NCBI GenBank assembly: GCA_963853835.1
Contig: OY970835.1
Coordinates: 31,198,047 to 31,262,046 of the forward strand
DNA: 64,000 nt
From: Calendula officinalis
Lineage: Eukaryota > Streptophyta > Magnoliopsida > Asterales > Asteraceae
Direction of reading: 5' to 3'
A program made the position numbers and the translations under genes. The notes beneath the pieces are model-generated. The model was not told where the DNA came from. It did not search any database and saw only the letters and a list, made by a program, of their open reading frames with translations. Shown here piece by piece: positions 35,767-48,047 of this stretch (the stretch's first letter is position 1; each line of letters starts with the position of its first letter).

Positions 35767-36392
35767 TCCTACCCTATATATGAGGCCTAAATTTGAAGAG
35801 GATTTGACACCATGGCAATTCCAAGCATTCCTATTCGTCCATAATGCCACTTGGAATTCCCTGATTGGTCCACGTCATTTGCACTAATACAAACGAATCT
35901 GGTACAGCTTACGGTCTACATTCATACGCTCCATATACGGCAAACGAATCTGGTACGGCTTACGGTCTACATTCACATGCTCCATATACGGCTTCCTACA
36001 TACAAGGAAACAAATAAATAACTATTTAAAAAATCCTACATACAAGGAAACAAATAAATATTTAAATACGGCTTCCTACATACAAGGAAACAAATAAATA
36101 ACTATTCAGAAGTGGTACACGACTCAATATAATTTCCATAAAACCGGCATTCTATGATTACGGCATAAAAAGCTGGATTGTGCAACGGAACCAGACTTCA
36201 GATATTACGGATTACGGCATAAAAAGCTGGATTCTTCATTTAATAAAATGCCCGTTTAACATTTCTTCATTTACCGTTTTTTTGTACAAAATCATCATCA
36301 CATCTATCGATTATTATGTCATTTAAAAATATATAAAGTTTTTGGACATTTTTCTACATACTAAAATTTACAGCATACCCGCCCATCAGGCG

Positions 36393-36406
<14 letters not shown>
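35767..36406 (+). mobile_element. Nonautonomous Helitron
   Basis: The 5' end is TCCTACCCTATATATGAGGCC and the 3' end is CTAG, preceded by a perfect 6-bp hairpin CCCGCC-CATCA-GGCGGG at 36379-36394. The flanking bases are A (35766) and T (36407), as Helitrons require. It contains tandem copies of a unit around ACGAATCTGGTACGGCTTACGG (35890-35990) and of CCTACATACAAGGAAACAAATAA (three copies, 35995-36105). No Rep/helicase. Confidence 0.7.
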
Positions 36407-36980
<574 letters not shown>

Positions 36981-37523
36981 TTCAAACATGTGATTTTTGG
37001 TTTGTAAATATAGTTTTTAGTAAGGTTTGTTCTTGTATAATTAATCTTTGTTCATGTAAATTTATATGTATTTGGTATATAAATATCATGAGTGAAAAAT
37101 ACATGCATAACCATACAAGTAAAGTCACAAGAAAATGGAGGCTTCTTACTAAAATTTCGGCTTGGTTTTCTTTGGTTTGGTAGCTTCGTCTTCTTGCTAA
37201 CGCCTTCAAGGGGCTGCTTCTTGCTTGCTCAAATCTTATAGACCTACTAGGAGTTGTGTGAATAAATTTCTTAGAGAGTTTATGTAGAACATATGTGAAA
37301 AGGAAACAAAGAAAAGGAGTTTGGGTTGATGGCTTACTTCAAATATGGGGGATGAAGTGTAGCTTCCTTTAGAATTTCGAATTAAGAAGGATAGACGAGA
37401 GACGGAGTGCGTTAAGTAAAGTTAAGGTGAGGATTTTAGTCCTATAGGTATTACATAGCATATTTAAACGGAGGACAACCAATCTCATGATAATTTTTGG
37501 GGTTTCAAGAAGAAAGAAAGTAA

Positions 37524-39198
37524 GAGCATCCCCAATGGTTAACCTCACAAAACTTATTGCTTTTGCCACATCAATATTTCAATAACCAAAAAGTTTTTCA
37601 TAAATAACATCTCCAATGGTTAACCTTTACAAAAGCTTTTTCTTTTACAATTTTTCTAATTTACCTTTATCTATTTCAAATGTTTTATAAATACCCCCTA
37701 TATATAATTCCCCAATTTTTTAACATATTACTAAATATAATATTTTTATAAAATGTCTTATACAAAAATATTATAATAATTGACATTAATATTATATAAT
37801 TTATTTATTAACTAACAAAAATATAATAAAGAATTTATATATAATATATTTAAGGTTTAAAATGAAAAGTTATTAAATATGAGGGACCAAAAAAGACAAA
37901 CATTAAAAGTAGGTTAAAAGGTTAGTAGAAAAAAAAGTCTTTACAATAAGCTTTTAGAAAAGCTAGTCATTGTAAGAGCATCTCCAATGGTAGCTTTTTT
38001 AAAAGCTTATTGCAAAGACTTTTTTTCTACTAAAAGCTTTTAATGTACTTTCAATGTTTGTCTTTTTTAGTCCCTTATATATAATAGTCTTTCATTTTAA
38101 ACCTTAGATGTATTTTACATAAATTCTTTATTATATTATTATTAGTTAATAAATAAATTATATGATATTTAGTGTCAATTATTATAATATATTTGTATGA
38201 GATATTTTAAAAAATAATATATTTAGTAAGGATGTTATAAAAAGTGTCAAATTATACAAGGGTTATTTATAAAATATTTAAGATAGATAAAGGTAAATTA
38301 GAAATATTGTAACAGAAAAAGCTTTTAGAAAGGTTAACCATTGGAGATGTTGTTAATGTAAAGGTTTTTGGTGAGTAGATTGTTGATGTGGCAAAAGTAA
38401 TAAGGAGGTGCTTGGTTCATATTAGGTAATGGGAAATGGAATGGAAATGGGAATACTATGGAATGTAATGGACATTCCCATTGCATTGTTGATGCTTGGT
38501 TTAACTGCTTTATAGCATATCATCTTCATAAAAAAAACTAGAAGATAAGTGAAAAAATAAATAAAAATGATAAGAAAACAACAAAGCAGCATCAATTGTA
38601 GCAAAAAAGATCGCAGATTGTCTAACACATCGCAATAAATTACCAAAAACAACAAAAATTAGCTATAAGAAAATATCATAAGAACAGCATCATGGATTGC
38701 TTATGCATAGTTCAAATAAGCGTGTCCTTTGTAAAGACCAAAAGAAAAACATAAATGAAAATACAGATCTATTTTTGACCTGCAATTTTATGAGAGCAAA
38801 TAATCGAGCAAGTAAAACCCTAACTCTCCTTAATTAGGTTTCTTCTTTCATTGATATTTTTAGCAGATTCATGGAATGTATTGATGGAATCAATATATAC
38901 GACTATTAGGATGGAATTGATATTGTAATAAGATCCATTGAGGAAACTAGGAGAAGAGAACCAACTGGGAGAATGACGGGGAGAGCAATCGTAATGAAAT
39001 TCAGGGGATTATAGAGGGGGCTTATTTTCATTACCCTCGATTTTGAGAGGAATGACCCATTAACTAAAACTGATTAATGATTGATTACCCTAGGCTTTAC
39101 CAAGCAACCTCAATAAGTATCATTTCTATTCCTTGCCCCTTAATACCATGAACCAAGCACCCCCTAAGTTATTGTGAGGTTAACAATTGGGAATGCTC
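37524..39198. mobile_element. Tourist/Harbinger foldback MITE
   Basis: Ends GAGCATCCCCAATGGTTAACC and, inverted, GAGCATTCCCAATTGTTAACC; TAA duplications at 37521-37523 and 39199-39201. It has very long inverted arms: 37524-37960 mirrors about 37977-38403 plus 39165-39198. A second element (38404-39164) sits in the right arm. The single strand could fold into a hairpin of about 400 bp. Just outside, AGCTACCATTGGAGATGCTC at 39229-39248 is a further related end. Confidence 0.8.
38404..39164. mobile_element. Tourist-like MITE nested in the foldback
   Basis: 761 bp; ends GGAGGTGCTTGGTTCAT and, inverted, GGGGGTGCTTGGTTCAT; exact TAA duplications (38401-38403 and 39165-39167). Noncoding. The element at 59043-60609 has similar GCTTGGTT ends. 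Confidence 0.8.
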
Positions 39199-39556
39199 TA
39201 ATGGTAATAAGTCATGTAAAGACTTATTGAAATAGTAATAAGTTTTTAAAAAAGCTACCATTGGAGATGCTCTAATAGGTAGTAGTATTGTTGTCCTTTG
39301 CTAGCTGTAGGCTACGAACCAAAAAAATGAGAAAGACAATGTAGAGTTGACTTTCCATCCATGCGTCAGATGTGTAAGGGAAAAGAAGATTTGAAATTTT
39401 CTTACTTTCATCTCTTCTAATAAATGGTTGGCGTAGTTAGGTGCATATTAAGCATTAGAGCACAAGGTGGGGAGGTGGGATTATAGCTTAGTTATAGTTA
39501 TAATATAGTTATAACATGCACCCGGTATAGGGTATCATGTTAAAGCCATGTTATAG

Positions 39557-40174
39557 TGTTGGAGCAAAACACAGATCAACTTATTACTGATACTGCAGTT
39601 AGTACTGACATACTTAGTACTGATGGGGCAGAAACATTTATTACTGATGAAGTTGATGCTTGTGTTCACTATAACTAAGTTACTACTGATCATGAGAAGA
39701 CTGAAGATACTACTGATCATTGTAGTTACTACTGACGTTGATTATGGACTTACTACTGATCACCAAGTTTACTACTGATGTTACTTATTTACTACTGGTG
39801 ATTGCAGTTACTACTGATACGCGTTTTTGGAAGATATCAAGTCCGAGATCTTCGTAGAATTAGTTATAGAATGTAATTAAATGTATATCTTTTATTATTC
39901 GATGTAAATCAAATCCTAGAATAACTAGGGTAAATAGGTTAGCTTCAAGGACTACTATAAGTATGTTCCTTACGAATTGTAAACGTACGTGTGTATTGTT
40001 AACTCAATAATATACATTGAAGCTTTTTGTGAAACTGTGTTCTTAATATTCTTGTTTATTGTTCATACAGTTCATTGTTCTTAATTATTGATATAGTGTT
40101 GATCCGCTGCAACTTCTATTATCAATTAGATGTAAGGTATTTATTAACTTGTCTATAGTTATTCGATCCTGACA
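39557..40174 (+). repeat. 5' LTR of SIRE element 3 (618 bp)
   Basis: Seven exact TACTACTG motifs in U3 (about 39680-39838), then CTAGAATAACTAGGG and TATAAGTA at 39956-39963. Ends TGTTGG..CTGACA. Confidence 0.93.
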
Positions 40175-40176
40175 AG

Positions 40177-40188
40177 TGGTATCAGAGC
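40177..40188 (+). other. Primer binding site (tRNA-iMet)
   Basis: TGGTATCAGAGC, 2 bp after the 5' LTR of SIRE element 3. Confidence 0.92.
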
Positions 40189-40262
40189 CAATTGGTTCTA
40201 GATCTACTATTTGTTAAGAACAACAAAAAGTTTTAATCTTTAAAACACACACATTATTAATC

Positions 40263-42824
40263 ATGACTGATAATAATGAAAGCACTCAGGCCAACAAAAT
40301 CCCTATGCTCACTCCCAATAACTTTGGGATGTGGAAGAATCGTATTAAGCAATACATGCTTATTACAGATTATTCTATGTGGGAAGTCGTTTGTGAAGGA
40401 AACAAAACTGGTCAACTTCAAGCAAGCAGCTCTGTAACTGAGGCAGACAAACTTAAATGTGAGAAGGAGAAGAAAGATAAAGGCATCGAACTCAAAACTC
40501 TAAGCACTCTCCTACTGGCAATTCCTAATGATTATCAACATCTCTTTGTTGAATATGATGATGCTAAGTTACTTTGGGAAGCACTGGAGAAGAGATTCGT
40601 TGGGACAAAGAGTACAAAAAGAAACATGAAGTCTGTTCTCAAACAAGACTTTGAAAATTTCAAAGGAAAGCCCAATGAAACACTCACTCAAGTGTTTGAC
40701 AGATTCAACAAACTAATTGGTGAACTCAACCAAGTTGGTGTAAAGATGGATCAAGAAGATGTCAACATGAAGTTTCTAAGGTCTCTTAGTGAAGAATGGG
40801 CCATGTATACAGTTGTGTATAGACAAAGAGATGCTCTAGAAGAAAAGGAGTTAGATGAACTCTACAATGATCTCAGAGTTTTTGAAACTGAGGTAAATCA
40901 CAAAAACCCTTCTATTTCTTCTAACAATGCTGCATTTGTGTCTAGTACAGGTCAAGGACAAGAATCCTCCACAGGAAAGGCTGCAGATTCTGAGGATACT
41001 GCAAGAGAATCCTTCTTCACTAGTCATGTGCATACTGCATTGATTAGTGATGACTTGGAACAATTGAATCCAGATGATCTTGAGGAGATGGATCTTAAAT
41101 GGCAGATGGCTATGCTGAGCCTAAGGACCAAAAGATTCTTAAAAAGAACTGGTAGGACAAGCCTCAATTTCAACAAAGGTGACAAAGCAGGATTTGACAA
41201 GACTAAAGTCAAGTGTTACAACTGTAACAACCTTGGTCACTTTGCAAAAGAATGTCCTCAACCAGACAAAAGATCAAAATCAACTGCTCTTGTGTCACAA
41301 CAAGGACAAGGCTATGACTGGAGCTTCCAAGCAGAAGAGCATACTCAAAATCAAGCTCTCATGGCCTTTACTGACAACAAAACTGAGGTAAAATCTAAAC
41401 CTTGTACTCCTGAATGTGCTAAAATTATTAAAAATCTAGAAAAAGAAAACACTAAATTAAATGAAGATCTAGCAAAAGCAATCAGAAGAAATCATGAGTT
41501 TGATAGTGTGATTGCTGATCAAGAACATCAAATAAAGGTGTACAAGATGATTTATCAACGGATCAAGGAAGAATTGCTTCAAGCTGTGGATGAGAAAGAG
41601 TTCTATGAAACAAAAAACAAAGAACTAACAAGTAAATTAGAAGAATGTCAGCTTGAAATTGAACAAAATAAATTAACAATTAAAAAGTTTGAAAGAAGCA
41701 CTAAAATTCTAGATGAATTAACTAATAATCAAACTACAGAAAAAGTTGTTCATGGGGTGGGATATCATGCTGTACCACCTCCACACAAATTCATTCCTCC
41801 ACTTAAAGACAGTTCAGAAAGAATCATTAATGAATTAAAAACTGAAAATAAAACTGAATCTAATAATGAAACATCTGAATCAAATGATTCTTCAGATGAT
41901 GAGCAATCAATTGAATTTACAATATTTCAAACTGAATCACCAAAATCAATTGATACAAGTTTTCACACAGCTCAAAGTCCAAATGATTCTCCTAAATATA
42001 ATGCAGAAAATATACCCAAAATTCTAAAAAGAGGAAACCAAAGAAATAGAAACCAACTCTTAGAACAAAGAAAAACAATAAAAGAAGATAAATTAAAATG
42101 TGTTATTTGCAACAAAGTAAATCATTTAGCAAAGGATTGTCACTTCAATCCAATAAACTGCAAGGAGTTAAAGGAATTTAAAGCTTTTAAAGAAAATGCA
42201 AAAACTCAAAGGTTAAAAGATACTACTGGTCCTTCAGTAGTAAATACAATCAAAACTCCAATTGCTGAAAATCCAAGATTTGGAAGAAGTGCACCAAGAT
42301 TTGTGCAAAACAGAAGAGTTGGCAGCCCAAAGAACAGCAATTACTTCAAGAACAATGGAAAATCTAATCAAAATAAACAATATTTTAAATTTTCCAACAC
42401 CAGTAGAAACTCAAACAAATTTACTACTGGTGTTAACCCTAATTACAATGCTGTATGGTACCAGTACAAGAATACTACTGGTAAAAACCCTAATTTCAAA
42501 AATACTACTGCTCCCAAAACAAATTTTAAAAACACTACTGGTGGTAATTTTAAAGACACTACTGGTCATTCTAAACATGGTAAGTACCCAAATACTACTG
42601 GTCCATCAGTAGTAAAGTACTCAAAAGCTAAAAATCATGGGTATAAACCAAGATCAGTAGGAACTTCTCACACCAGTAACAACTCCAAAAGGGCAGTAGT
42701 AAAACAAAGTACCAGTAATAAACTAGTATGGGTACCAAAAGTCTTTAAAGTTAAATACCCAAAAGCTTATTTCTCAAAGGATGAACCCAAGACAAATAAA
42801 GCTTGGGTTCCCAAACTTAACTAA
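40263..42824 (+). CDS. SIRE element 3 Gag (853 aa, intact)
   Basis: Structural protein expected to coat genomic RNA and form cytoplasmic particles. The ATG at 40263 (MTDNNESTQ) is the first after the primer site. The N-terminal capsid-like part (UBN2/Copia gag type; NNFGMWKNRIKQYML; FVGTKSTKRNMKS) covers about aa 15-210. The first CCHC knuckle CYNCNNLGHFAKEC is near aa 318. A Glu/Lys-rich coiled-coil-like segment spans about aa 385-500. A second knuckle CVICNKVNHLAKDC is near aa 613. The C-terminal 200 residues are basic and Asn/Thr/Lys-rich with repeated NTTG words, encoded by the TACTACTGGT motif. At 853 aa it is long for Copia gag but fits SIRE elements. The pol frame is -1 relative to gag, so gag-pol is not one continuous ORF. 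Confidence 0.9.
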   Translation: MTDNNESTQANKIPMLTPNNFGMWKNRIKQYMLITDYSMWEVVCEGNKTGQLQASSSVTEADKLKCEKEKKDKGIELKTLSTLLLAIPNDYQHLFVEYDDAKLLWEALEKRFVGTKSTKRNMKSVLKQDFENFKGKPNETLTQVFDRFNKLIGELNQVGVKMDQEDVNMKFLRSLSEEWAMYTVVYRQRDALEEKELDELYNDLRVFETEVNHKNPSISSNNAAFVSSTGQGQESSTGKAADSEDTARESFFTSHVHTALISDDLEQLNPDDLEEMDLKWQMAMLSLRTKRFLKRTGRTSLNFNKGDKAGFDKTKVKCYNCNNLGHFAKECPQPDKRSKSTALVSQQGQGYDWSFQAEEHTQNQALMAFTDNKTEVKSKPCTPECAKIIKNLEKENTKLNEDLAKAIRRNHEFDSVIADQEHQIKVYKMIYQRIKEELLQAVDEKEFYETKNKELTSKLEECQLEIEQNKLTIKKFERSTKILDELTNNQTTEKVVHGVGYHAVPPPHKFIPPLKDSSERIINELKTENKTESNNETSESNDSSDDEQSIEFTIFQTESPKSIDTSFHTAQSPNDSPKYNAENIPKILKRGNQRNRNQLLEQRKTIKEDKLKCVICNKVNHLAKDCHFNPINCKELKEFKAFKENAKTQRLKDTTGPSVVNTIKTPIAENPRFGRSAPRFVQNRRVGSPKNSNYFKNNGKSNQNKQYFKFSNTSRNSNKFTTGVNPNYNAVWYQYKNTTGKNPNFKNTTAPKTNFKNTTGGNFKDTTGHSKHGKYPNTTGPSVVKYSKAKNHGYKPRSVGTSHTSNNSKRAVVKQSTSNKLVWVPKVFKVKYPKAYFSKDEPKTNKAWVPKLN

Positions 42825-43702
42825 TCCTTTACTCATTTGTGCAGAGCATTCAGATCCCAGAAGAAGGAAGAACATGGCATATTGATAGTGGATGCTCAAG
42901 GCACATGACTGGAAATCTGCAAATTCTTAAAGATTTCAAGTCGTTTGATGGAGGATATGTGGCATTTGGTGAGAATCCCCAGGGAGGTAAGATTACAGGT
43001 AAAGGTACTGTTACTAATGGAAAAATTACCTTTGATGATGTATTTTATGTTGCTGAACTAAAATACAATCTTGTCAGTGTGTCTCAAGTTTGTGATAAGA
43101 AGAACAAGATTCTATTCACAGACATTGAGTGCATCATTCTTTCTCCTGATTTTGTTTTAGATGAAAAATATGTGGTTTTAAGAACTCCTAGGAGAAACAA
43201 TGTGTATTGCCTGGATATAGGGGGAGAACTCATTTCTACAAATGAGGTCAACTGTTTTATATCCAAGGCAAACACCACTGAATCAGAACTTTGGCATAGA
43301 AGGATGTGTCACACAAATTTTAAAAACATGAATAATTTAGTAAAAAGAAATCTGGTAATTGGACTACCTCAAAAACAATTCATGTGTGATCATCACTGTG
43401 TTGCATGCCTAAAAGGTAAACAACACAAGACTTCTCATAAGTCCAAAACTGTGAACTCTATTTCTGTTCCTTTACAACTCTTACATATGGACCTTTTTGG
43501 ACCTACAAATGTAATGAGTATTGGAAAGAAACAATATTGTCTTGTTATTACTGATGATTTTTCCAGATATACATGGGTTTTCTTTCTCAGGACAAAGGAT
43601 GAAACAAGTGAACTCATAAAGAACTTAATTATCAAACTGGAAAACACATCTGATCAAAAAGTGAAAGCCATAAGATGTGATAATGGCACAGAATTTAAGA
43701 AT

Positions 43703-44860
43703 CCCGATAAACCGAACCTTTATAAAATATCTTTCTTCCCTGTAGTGCGCGAGTGCTTGTTCTTTCCCCTTTGGCCTGGTTGCTTGCGATGCCTAGCTTG
43801 TTAGGAACCGAAGGCTGTTTGCGTACTTGCTTGTTAAAGGCTTCTTTATTTACCTAGTGGGTCTAACTTTATGTCTAAGGAAGAGGAGAATCGCCGAGGT
43901 CTCATTAGCCGAAGAAGACCCTGGCCAATCCACGTGGCCCAAGGAGAAGAATACTCTGTAGTAGCAGCAGCAGTGGCCGAGCATCAGTCATCAAGTGAAT
44001 CAGTAGATGCCCGCGCACGTGAGCAGCCTCTATGGAACTTGTGAGGCATCTATTTGTGTCAGGGGCCCCGGATATGTAACTGCTCAAGATATCATCTTAC
44101 CGCCTTATGTAGAAATCGTGATTATCCCTGCCCGATGGGTCTACATCCATCCCTGAATGTCGTCGGAACCAGATCCATGCCTTGGGCTTGAGTCCCAGCT
44201 TCGGTAGGAGTCCAAACAGCATTATCCATTTCTAAGTTGGTATGGAAGAACTGCTGCGCCGCGGGAAATCCAACCCATACCTGCCAAAGCACTAGTACAG
44301 ATAGCTCGCCTTACGAGGGCTGCCCTCACTCCCCCTGTACTAGTAAGTGAGCCGGGAAATCCCGGAACACTTACACAGGGTATGGAGCCGCGCAAAATAA
44401 CAAAAAAGTAAAAGTGACCAAGATGCAAGGGAAAAACTTTTGTTTAACATTTCCGGAAAGACCCACCTTCCTTCTCTTCGGGCATTGGAAGATGAATCAA
44501 CTCCATATAAGCTGGATGCCCCGGGCCTTCTAAGAATCAAACATCTTTTCTTTTGTGAAAGAGCCACGCACAACAGACTTGCTTCCGAAACCTCCAAGTA
44601 TGGTTACGCTCCGAGCAGCCCAGCAGATCTAATGGATGGACCCCTCATTGCCCGAATAAGAGGTCGCCAAATACCTCCGATCTCTACCGTAGGTGCCAAA
44701 GAAGAATGAGAAGAAGCCCGAAAGGTTTTTTTTAGGTTTACTTTGGAAAGGCGCTAAACAGGCCTATAGGTTCGCCTTACCAAAAGACCTGGCCATCGCC
44801 AACCAAGAGGGGGATGAACCTACTTCCAGAGAGAAAGAAAAACAAAATATAATTTTTAAC
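43703..44860. other. Organelle-derived DNA insertion (about 1.16 kb)
   Basis: Sequence absent from element 2 at the same place, replacing about 10 bp of pol. It is clearly more GC-rich than the retroelement. It contains a plastid rpoA fragment (44046-44120) next to non-plastid sequence with inverted and palindromic parts (GTACTAGTAAGTGAGCCGGG, 44335-44354; ACTAGTACAG, 44291-44300). A plastid piece inside other organelle-like DNA is typical of plant mitochondrial genomes, so a NUMT is the best guess. No target duplication is seen, consistent with filler DNA captured in double-strand-break repair. Confidence 0.7.
44046..44120 (+). pseudogene. rpoA: Plastid rpoA fragment (25 codons)
   Basis: Reads ASICV, GPGYVTAQDI and LPPYVEIV in one frame, matching the N-terminal domain of the plastid-encoded RNA polymerase alpha subunit as I know it. 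Homology stops abruptly on both sides. It is a non-functional fragment, useful as evidence of organellar origin. Confidence 0.75.
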
Positions 44861-47558
44861 TAACTTTTGTGATCTTAAAGGTATTGACAGGCAATACAGC
44901 TCACCTAGAACTCCACAACAAAATGGTGTAGCTGAAAGAAGAAATAGAACCATCATTGAAGCAGCAAGATCAATGCTAGCAGATTCAAAATTACCAATCA
45001 CTTTTTGGGCTGAAGCTGTTAATACTGCTTGTTATGTTCAAAACAGAGTATTAATAGTGAAGCCACATTTTAAAACACCATATGAACTTTTCAATAAAAG
45101 AAAACCTTCTATAAGTTTCTTAAAATCATTTGGTTGTCCTTGTACTATTTTAATTACAAGAGAACAAATTGGTAAGTTTGACTGCAAAGCTGATGATGGA
45201 ATCTTTGTGGGATACTCTACTCAAAGCAAATCATACAGAGTATTCAACAAAAGACTAAGGATAATTGAAGAAAGCATCAATGTATCCTTTAATGAAAATG
45301 TACCTAATGAACAAGGAAATGGTCCAGATTGGCTATTTGACATAGACAATCTAACCAAATCCTTTAATTCTAATATGAATTTCAATGCAGGTAATTCAAA
45401 TTGTCTTAATCAAAATGAAGGAACATCATCTGGTTATTCTGGTCAAGAAAAGATGAGATACATAATAGTTGATACTGCTCCCATAGTTAATACTGATGTC
45501 AGTAATAACTCAAATATTGAAAGCAATAGTAACTCTGAGAATGAGGCCAGTAGTAATTCCAATACTACTGGTACCAGTAATAGTACTGAAAATACTACTG
45601 GTCCCAACAATAACCTAGATTCTCAAGATACTACTGATGCCAGTAACAACAACAATACTACTGATCTCAATGAAGACAACAGCAGTAGTAACTCTGACCA
45701 AGATGATGATGAACCAAACATCCATGACAATGAAGAATCACAAGATGAACAACTGCCTGAGACAAATGAGTCCAATCTTGGAAATCAACTAGTGGTTGAT
45801 AAAGCTACAACTACAAGGACTCAGAAGAACCATCCATTAGACCTTGTTCTAAGTGATGTTAACTCACCACTTCAAACAAGAAGCAAATTAAATAAAAGCT
45901 TAACTGAAAATATGTGTAACATTAGTTTAATTGCTAATGAATGTATGTATGAATGCTTTCTGTCTCAGGAAGAACCAAAGAAGATCCAACAAGCAATGAA
46001 GGACTCAAACTGGATTGAGGCAATGCAAGAAGAACTCCTTCAATTTAAATTACAAGCTGTTTGGACACTTGTACCTCTACCCAAAGGAAAAAGAGCCATT
46101 GGAACAAGATGGATATTCAGAAACAAGAAAGATGAAAGAGGCATAGTGATCAAGAATAAAGCCAGACTTGTAGCCCAAGGATACACTCAAGAAGAAGGAA
46201 TAGACTATGATGAAGTATATGCTCCTGTGGCTAGAATTGAAGCTATAAGAATATTTCTAGCATATGCTTCATTCAAGAAATTCAAAGTCTATCAAATGGA
46301 TGTTAAGAGTGCCTTCCTATATGGGAAAATTGAAGAAGAGGTCTATGTTTGCCAACCTCCAGGTTTTGAAGATCCAAAACATGGTGATTATGTGTTCAAA
46401 TTGGATAAAGCTCTGTATGGCCTACATCAGGCACCAAGAGCATGGTATGACACATTATCATCATACCTATTGAAGAACAACTTTAAAAGAGGAGCCATTG
46501 ATAAAACATTGTTTACAAAGAAAGTCAAAGAGGATATACTACTGGTACAAATTTATGTAGATGATATCATCTTTGGTTCACCCAATGATACATTGTGCAA
46601 AGAATTTGAAGAGCTGATGCAGATTAAATTCAAGATGAGCTCCATGGGTCCAATGAACTTCTTCCTTGGACTCCAAGTCAATCAACGAACTGATGGTATT
46701 TTGATAAATCAATCAAAATATGTCAAAGACATCTTGGAAAAGTTTGACTTGAAAGACAGTAAAAGTGCTAGTACACCAATGGAAACACACAAACACCTAC
46801 ATCCTGATGTTGAGGGGGAGGATGTAGATGAACACTTATATAGATCAATGATAGGCTCTTTGATGTACTTAACTGCATCAAGACCTGACATTATGTATAG
46901 TGTTTGTGTGTGTGCTAGATATCAAGCAAGACCCAAAGAACTACACTTGCAGGCTGTTAAAAGAATATTCAGATACTTGAAAGGCAAACCATCACTAGGT
47001 CTATGGTATCCACATGACTCACCCTTTGAACTAATAGCCTATACAGATAGTGACTATGGAGGTGAATGTCAAGATAGAAAATCCACTACTGGTGGATGTC
47101 AATTCTTTGGATCAAGACTGGTGTCATGGCAATGTAAGAAGCAAACAAATGTATCAACATCTACTGCTGAAGCAGAATATGTAGCTGCATCTGCTTGCTG
47201 TGCTCAAGTACTATGGATTCAAAATCAGCTTCTAGACTTTGGTATCTCTATCCTTAAAACTCCTATTTTTATTGATAATCAAAGTGCTATTAGTATTGTG
47301 AATAATCCAGTAAAACATTCAAAAACTAAACACATTGAAATAAGATTTCACTTTATAAGAGATTGTAATGAAAAGAAATTAATCAAAGTAGTTAAAATCC
47401 ATACTGATGATCAATTAGCAGATCTTTTTACAAAAGCATTTGATGTAGGAAGATTCAACTTCTTGGTTAGCAGTATTGGAATGATTTTAATAACTTAAAA
47501 TCTCACTTAAAATCATGTGTAAAGTTAGTGTTGTAAAATATTATTTTCTTAAGTGTTT

Positions 47559-47821
47559 TACTACTGGTATTGCTGTACTACTGGTGTGAAAGTGTATGCA
47601 TAAAATACTACTGATAGTTCATTACTACTGGAAGTATTTTAGGTTTACACGGATACTACTGGTAAGTCAGTACTACTGGTATTCTCATATACTACTGGTC
47701 TTGTATGTTAATGGTTACTACTGATGTCTATAGTTACTACTGATGTCAAAAACCTTAGTCATTACTGATGTTAGTAGATACTACTGACGTTTTACTACTG
47801 ATATCTTATTTGCTACTGGTC
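47559..47821 (+). promoter_or_regulatory. TACTACTG motif array upstream of ORF3 (element 3)
   Basis: Eleven exact TACTACTG words in about 260 noncoding bp after the pol stop, plus near matches (CATTACTGAT, TGCTACTGGT). It is followed about 100 bp later by the ORF3 TATA box. Spacing is irregular (10-50 bp), so it is neither a satellite nor a CRISPR. The same words occur in LTR U3. Confidence 0.72.
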
Positions 47822-47918
47822 TTTCATAAACACAATTACCAAACTAACCCCCATGAAAATAACCGTTATGTTATGATTCGAAGGCTATTTTCGTAGTTTT
47901 GCAGGTTTAATCGAAAGA

Positions 47919-47927
47919 TATAAAAGG
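47919..47927 (+). promoter_or_regulatory. Internal TATA box for ORF3 (element 3)
   Basis: TATAAAAGG, 121-129 bp before the ORF3 ATG (48048). Context GATATAAAAGGCGGCAG is conserved in element 2. A start site about 30 bp downstream would give a 5' UTR near 95 nt ending CAACAACAATGGC, a good plant initiation context. Confidence 0.68.
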
Positions 47928-48047
47928 CGGCAGATGATTAATTTAGCATTATCTTCACTTCGATTCTCTAAACACCTTTCGATAAACCCTAGTTTACGAT
48001 CAAAAACCCTTCATCTTTAACAAAATTCTTGCAAAAACTCAACAACA

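Larger units (their letters stand above)
42821..47498 (+). pseudogene. SIRE element 3 pol, interrupted by foreign DNA
   Basis: First part 42821-about 43702, second about 44861-47498. Protease HIDSGCSRHMTG; pre-integrase and HHCC (ELWHRRMCHTNF..CDHHCVACLKGKQ); integrase catalytic D in LHMDLFGP and D in IRCDNGTEF. Foreign DNA begins six bases after the latter, so the catalytic E (NGVAERRNRT, about 44925-44955) is separated. RT has QMDVKSAFLYG, QPPGFEDP and YVDD; RNase H has YTDSDYGGECQDRKSTTGG and TAEAEYVAAS; stop TAA 47496-47498. Apart from the insertion no stop is seen, so it was intact until then. No ATG precedes the protease; open frame starts just before the gag stop, which implies frameshifting or splicing for expression. 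Confidence 0.88.

Noticed and set aside
42785..42824. A -1 ribosomal slippery site at the end of gag
   Set aside because: The run GTTCCCAAACTT is suggestive, but the gag codons are GTT CCC AAA CTT, which do not fit the X XXY YYZ phase.
44046..44120. A working rpoA gene in the nucleus
   Set aside because: Only 25 codons match, with unrelated sequence on both sides.
44440..44709. 89-aa ORF in the organelle-like insertion
   Set aside because: No recognisable domain; plausible chance ORF in GC-richer mitochondrial-type spacer.
47559..47821. CRISPR-like array
   Set aside because: The repeated word is only 8-10 bp, spacing is irregular and the setting is a plant retrotransposon.
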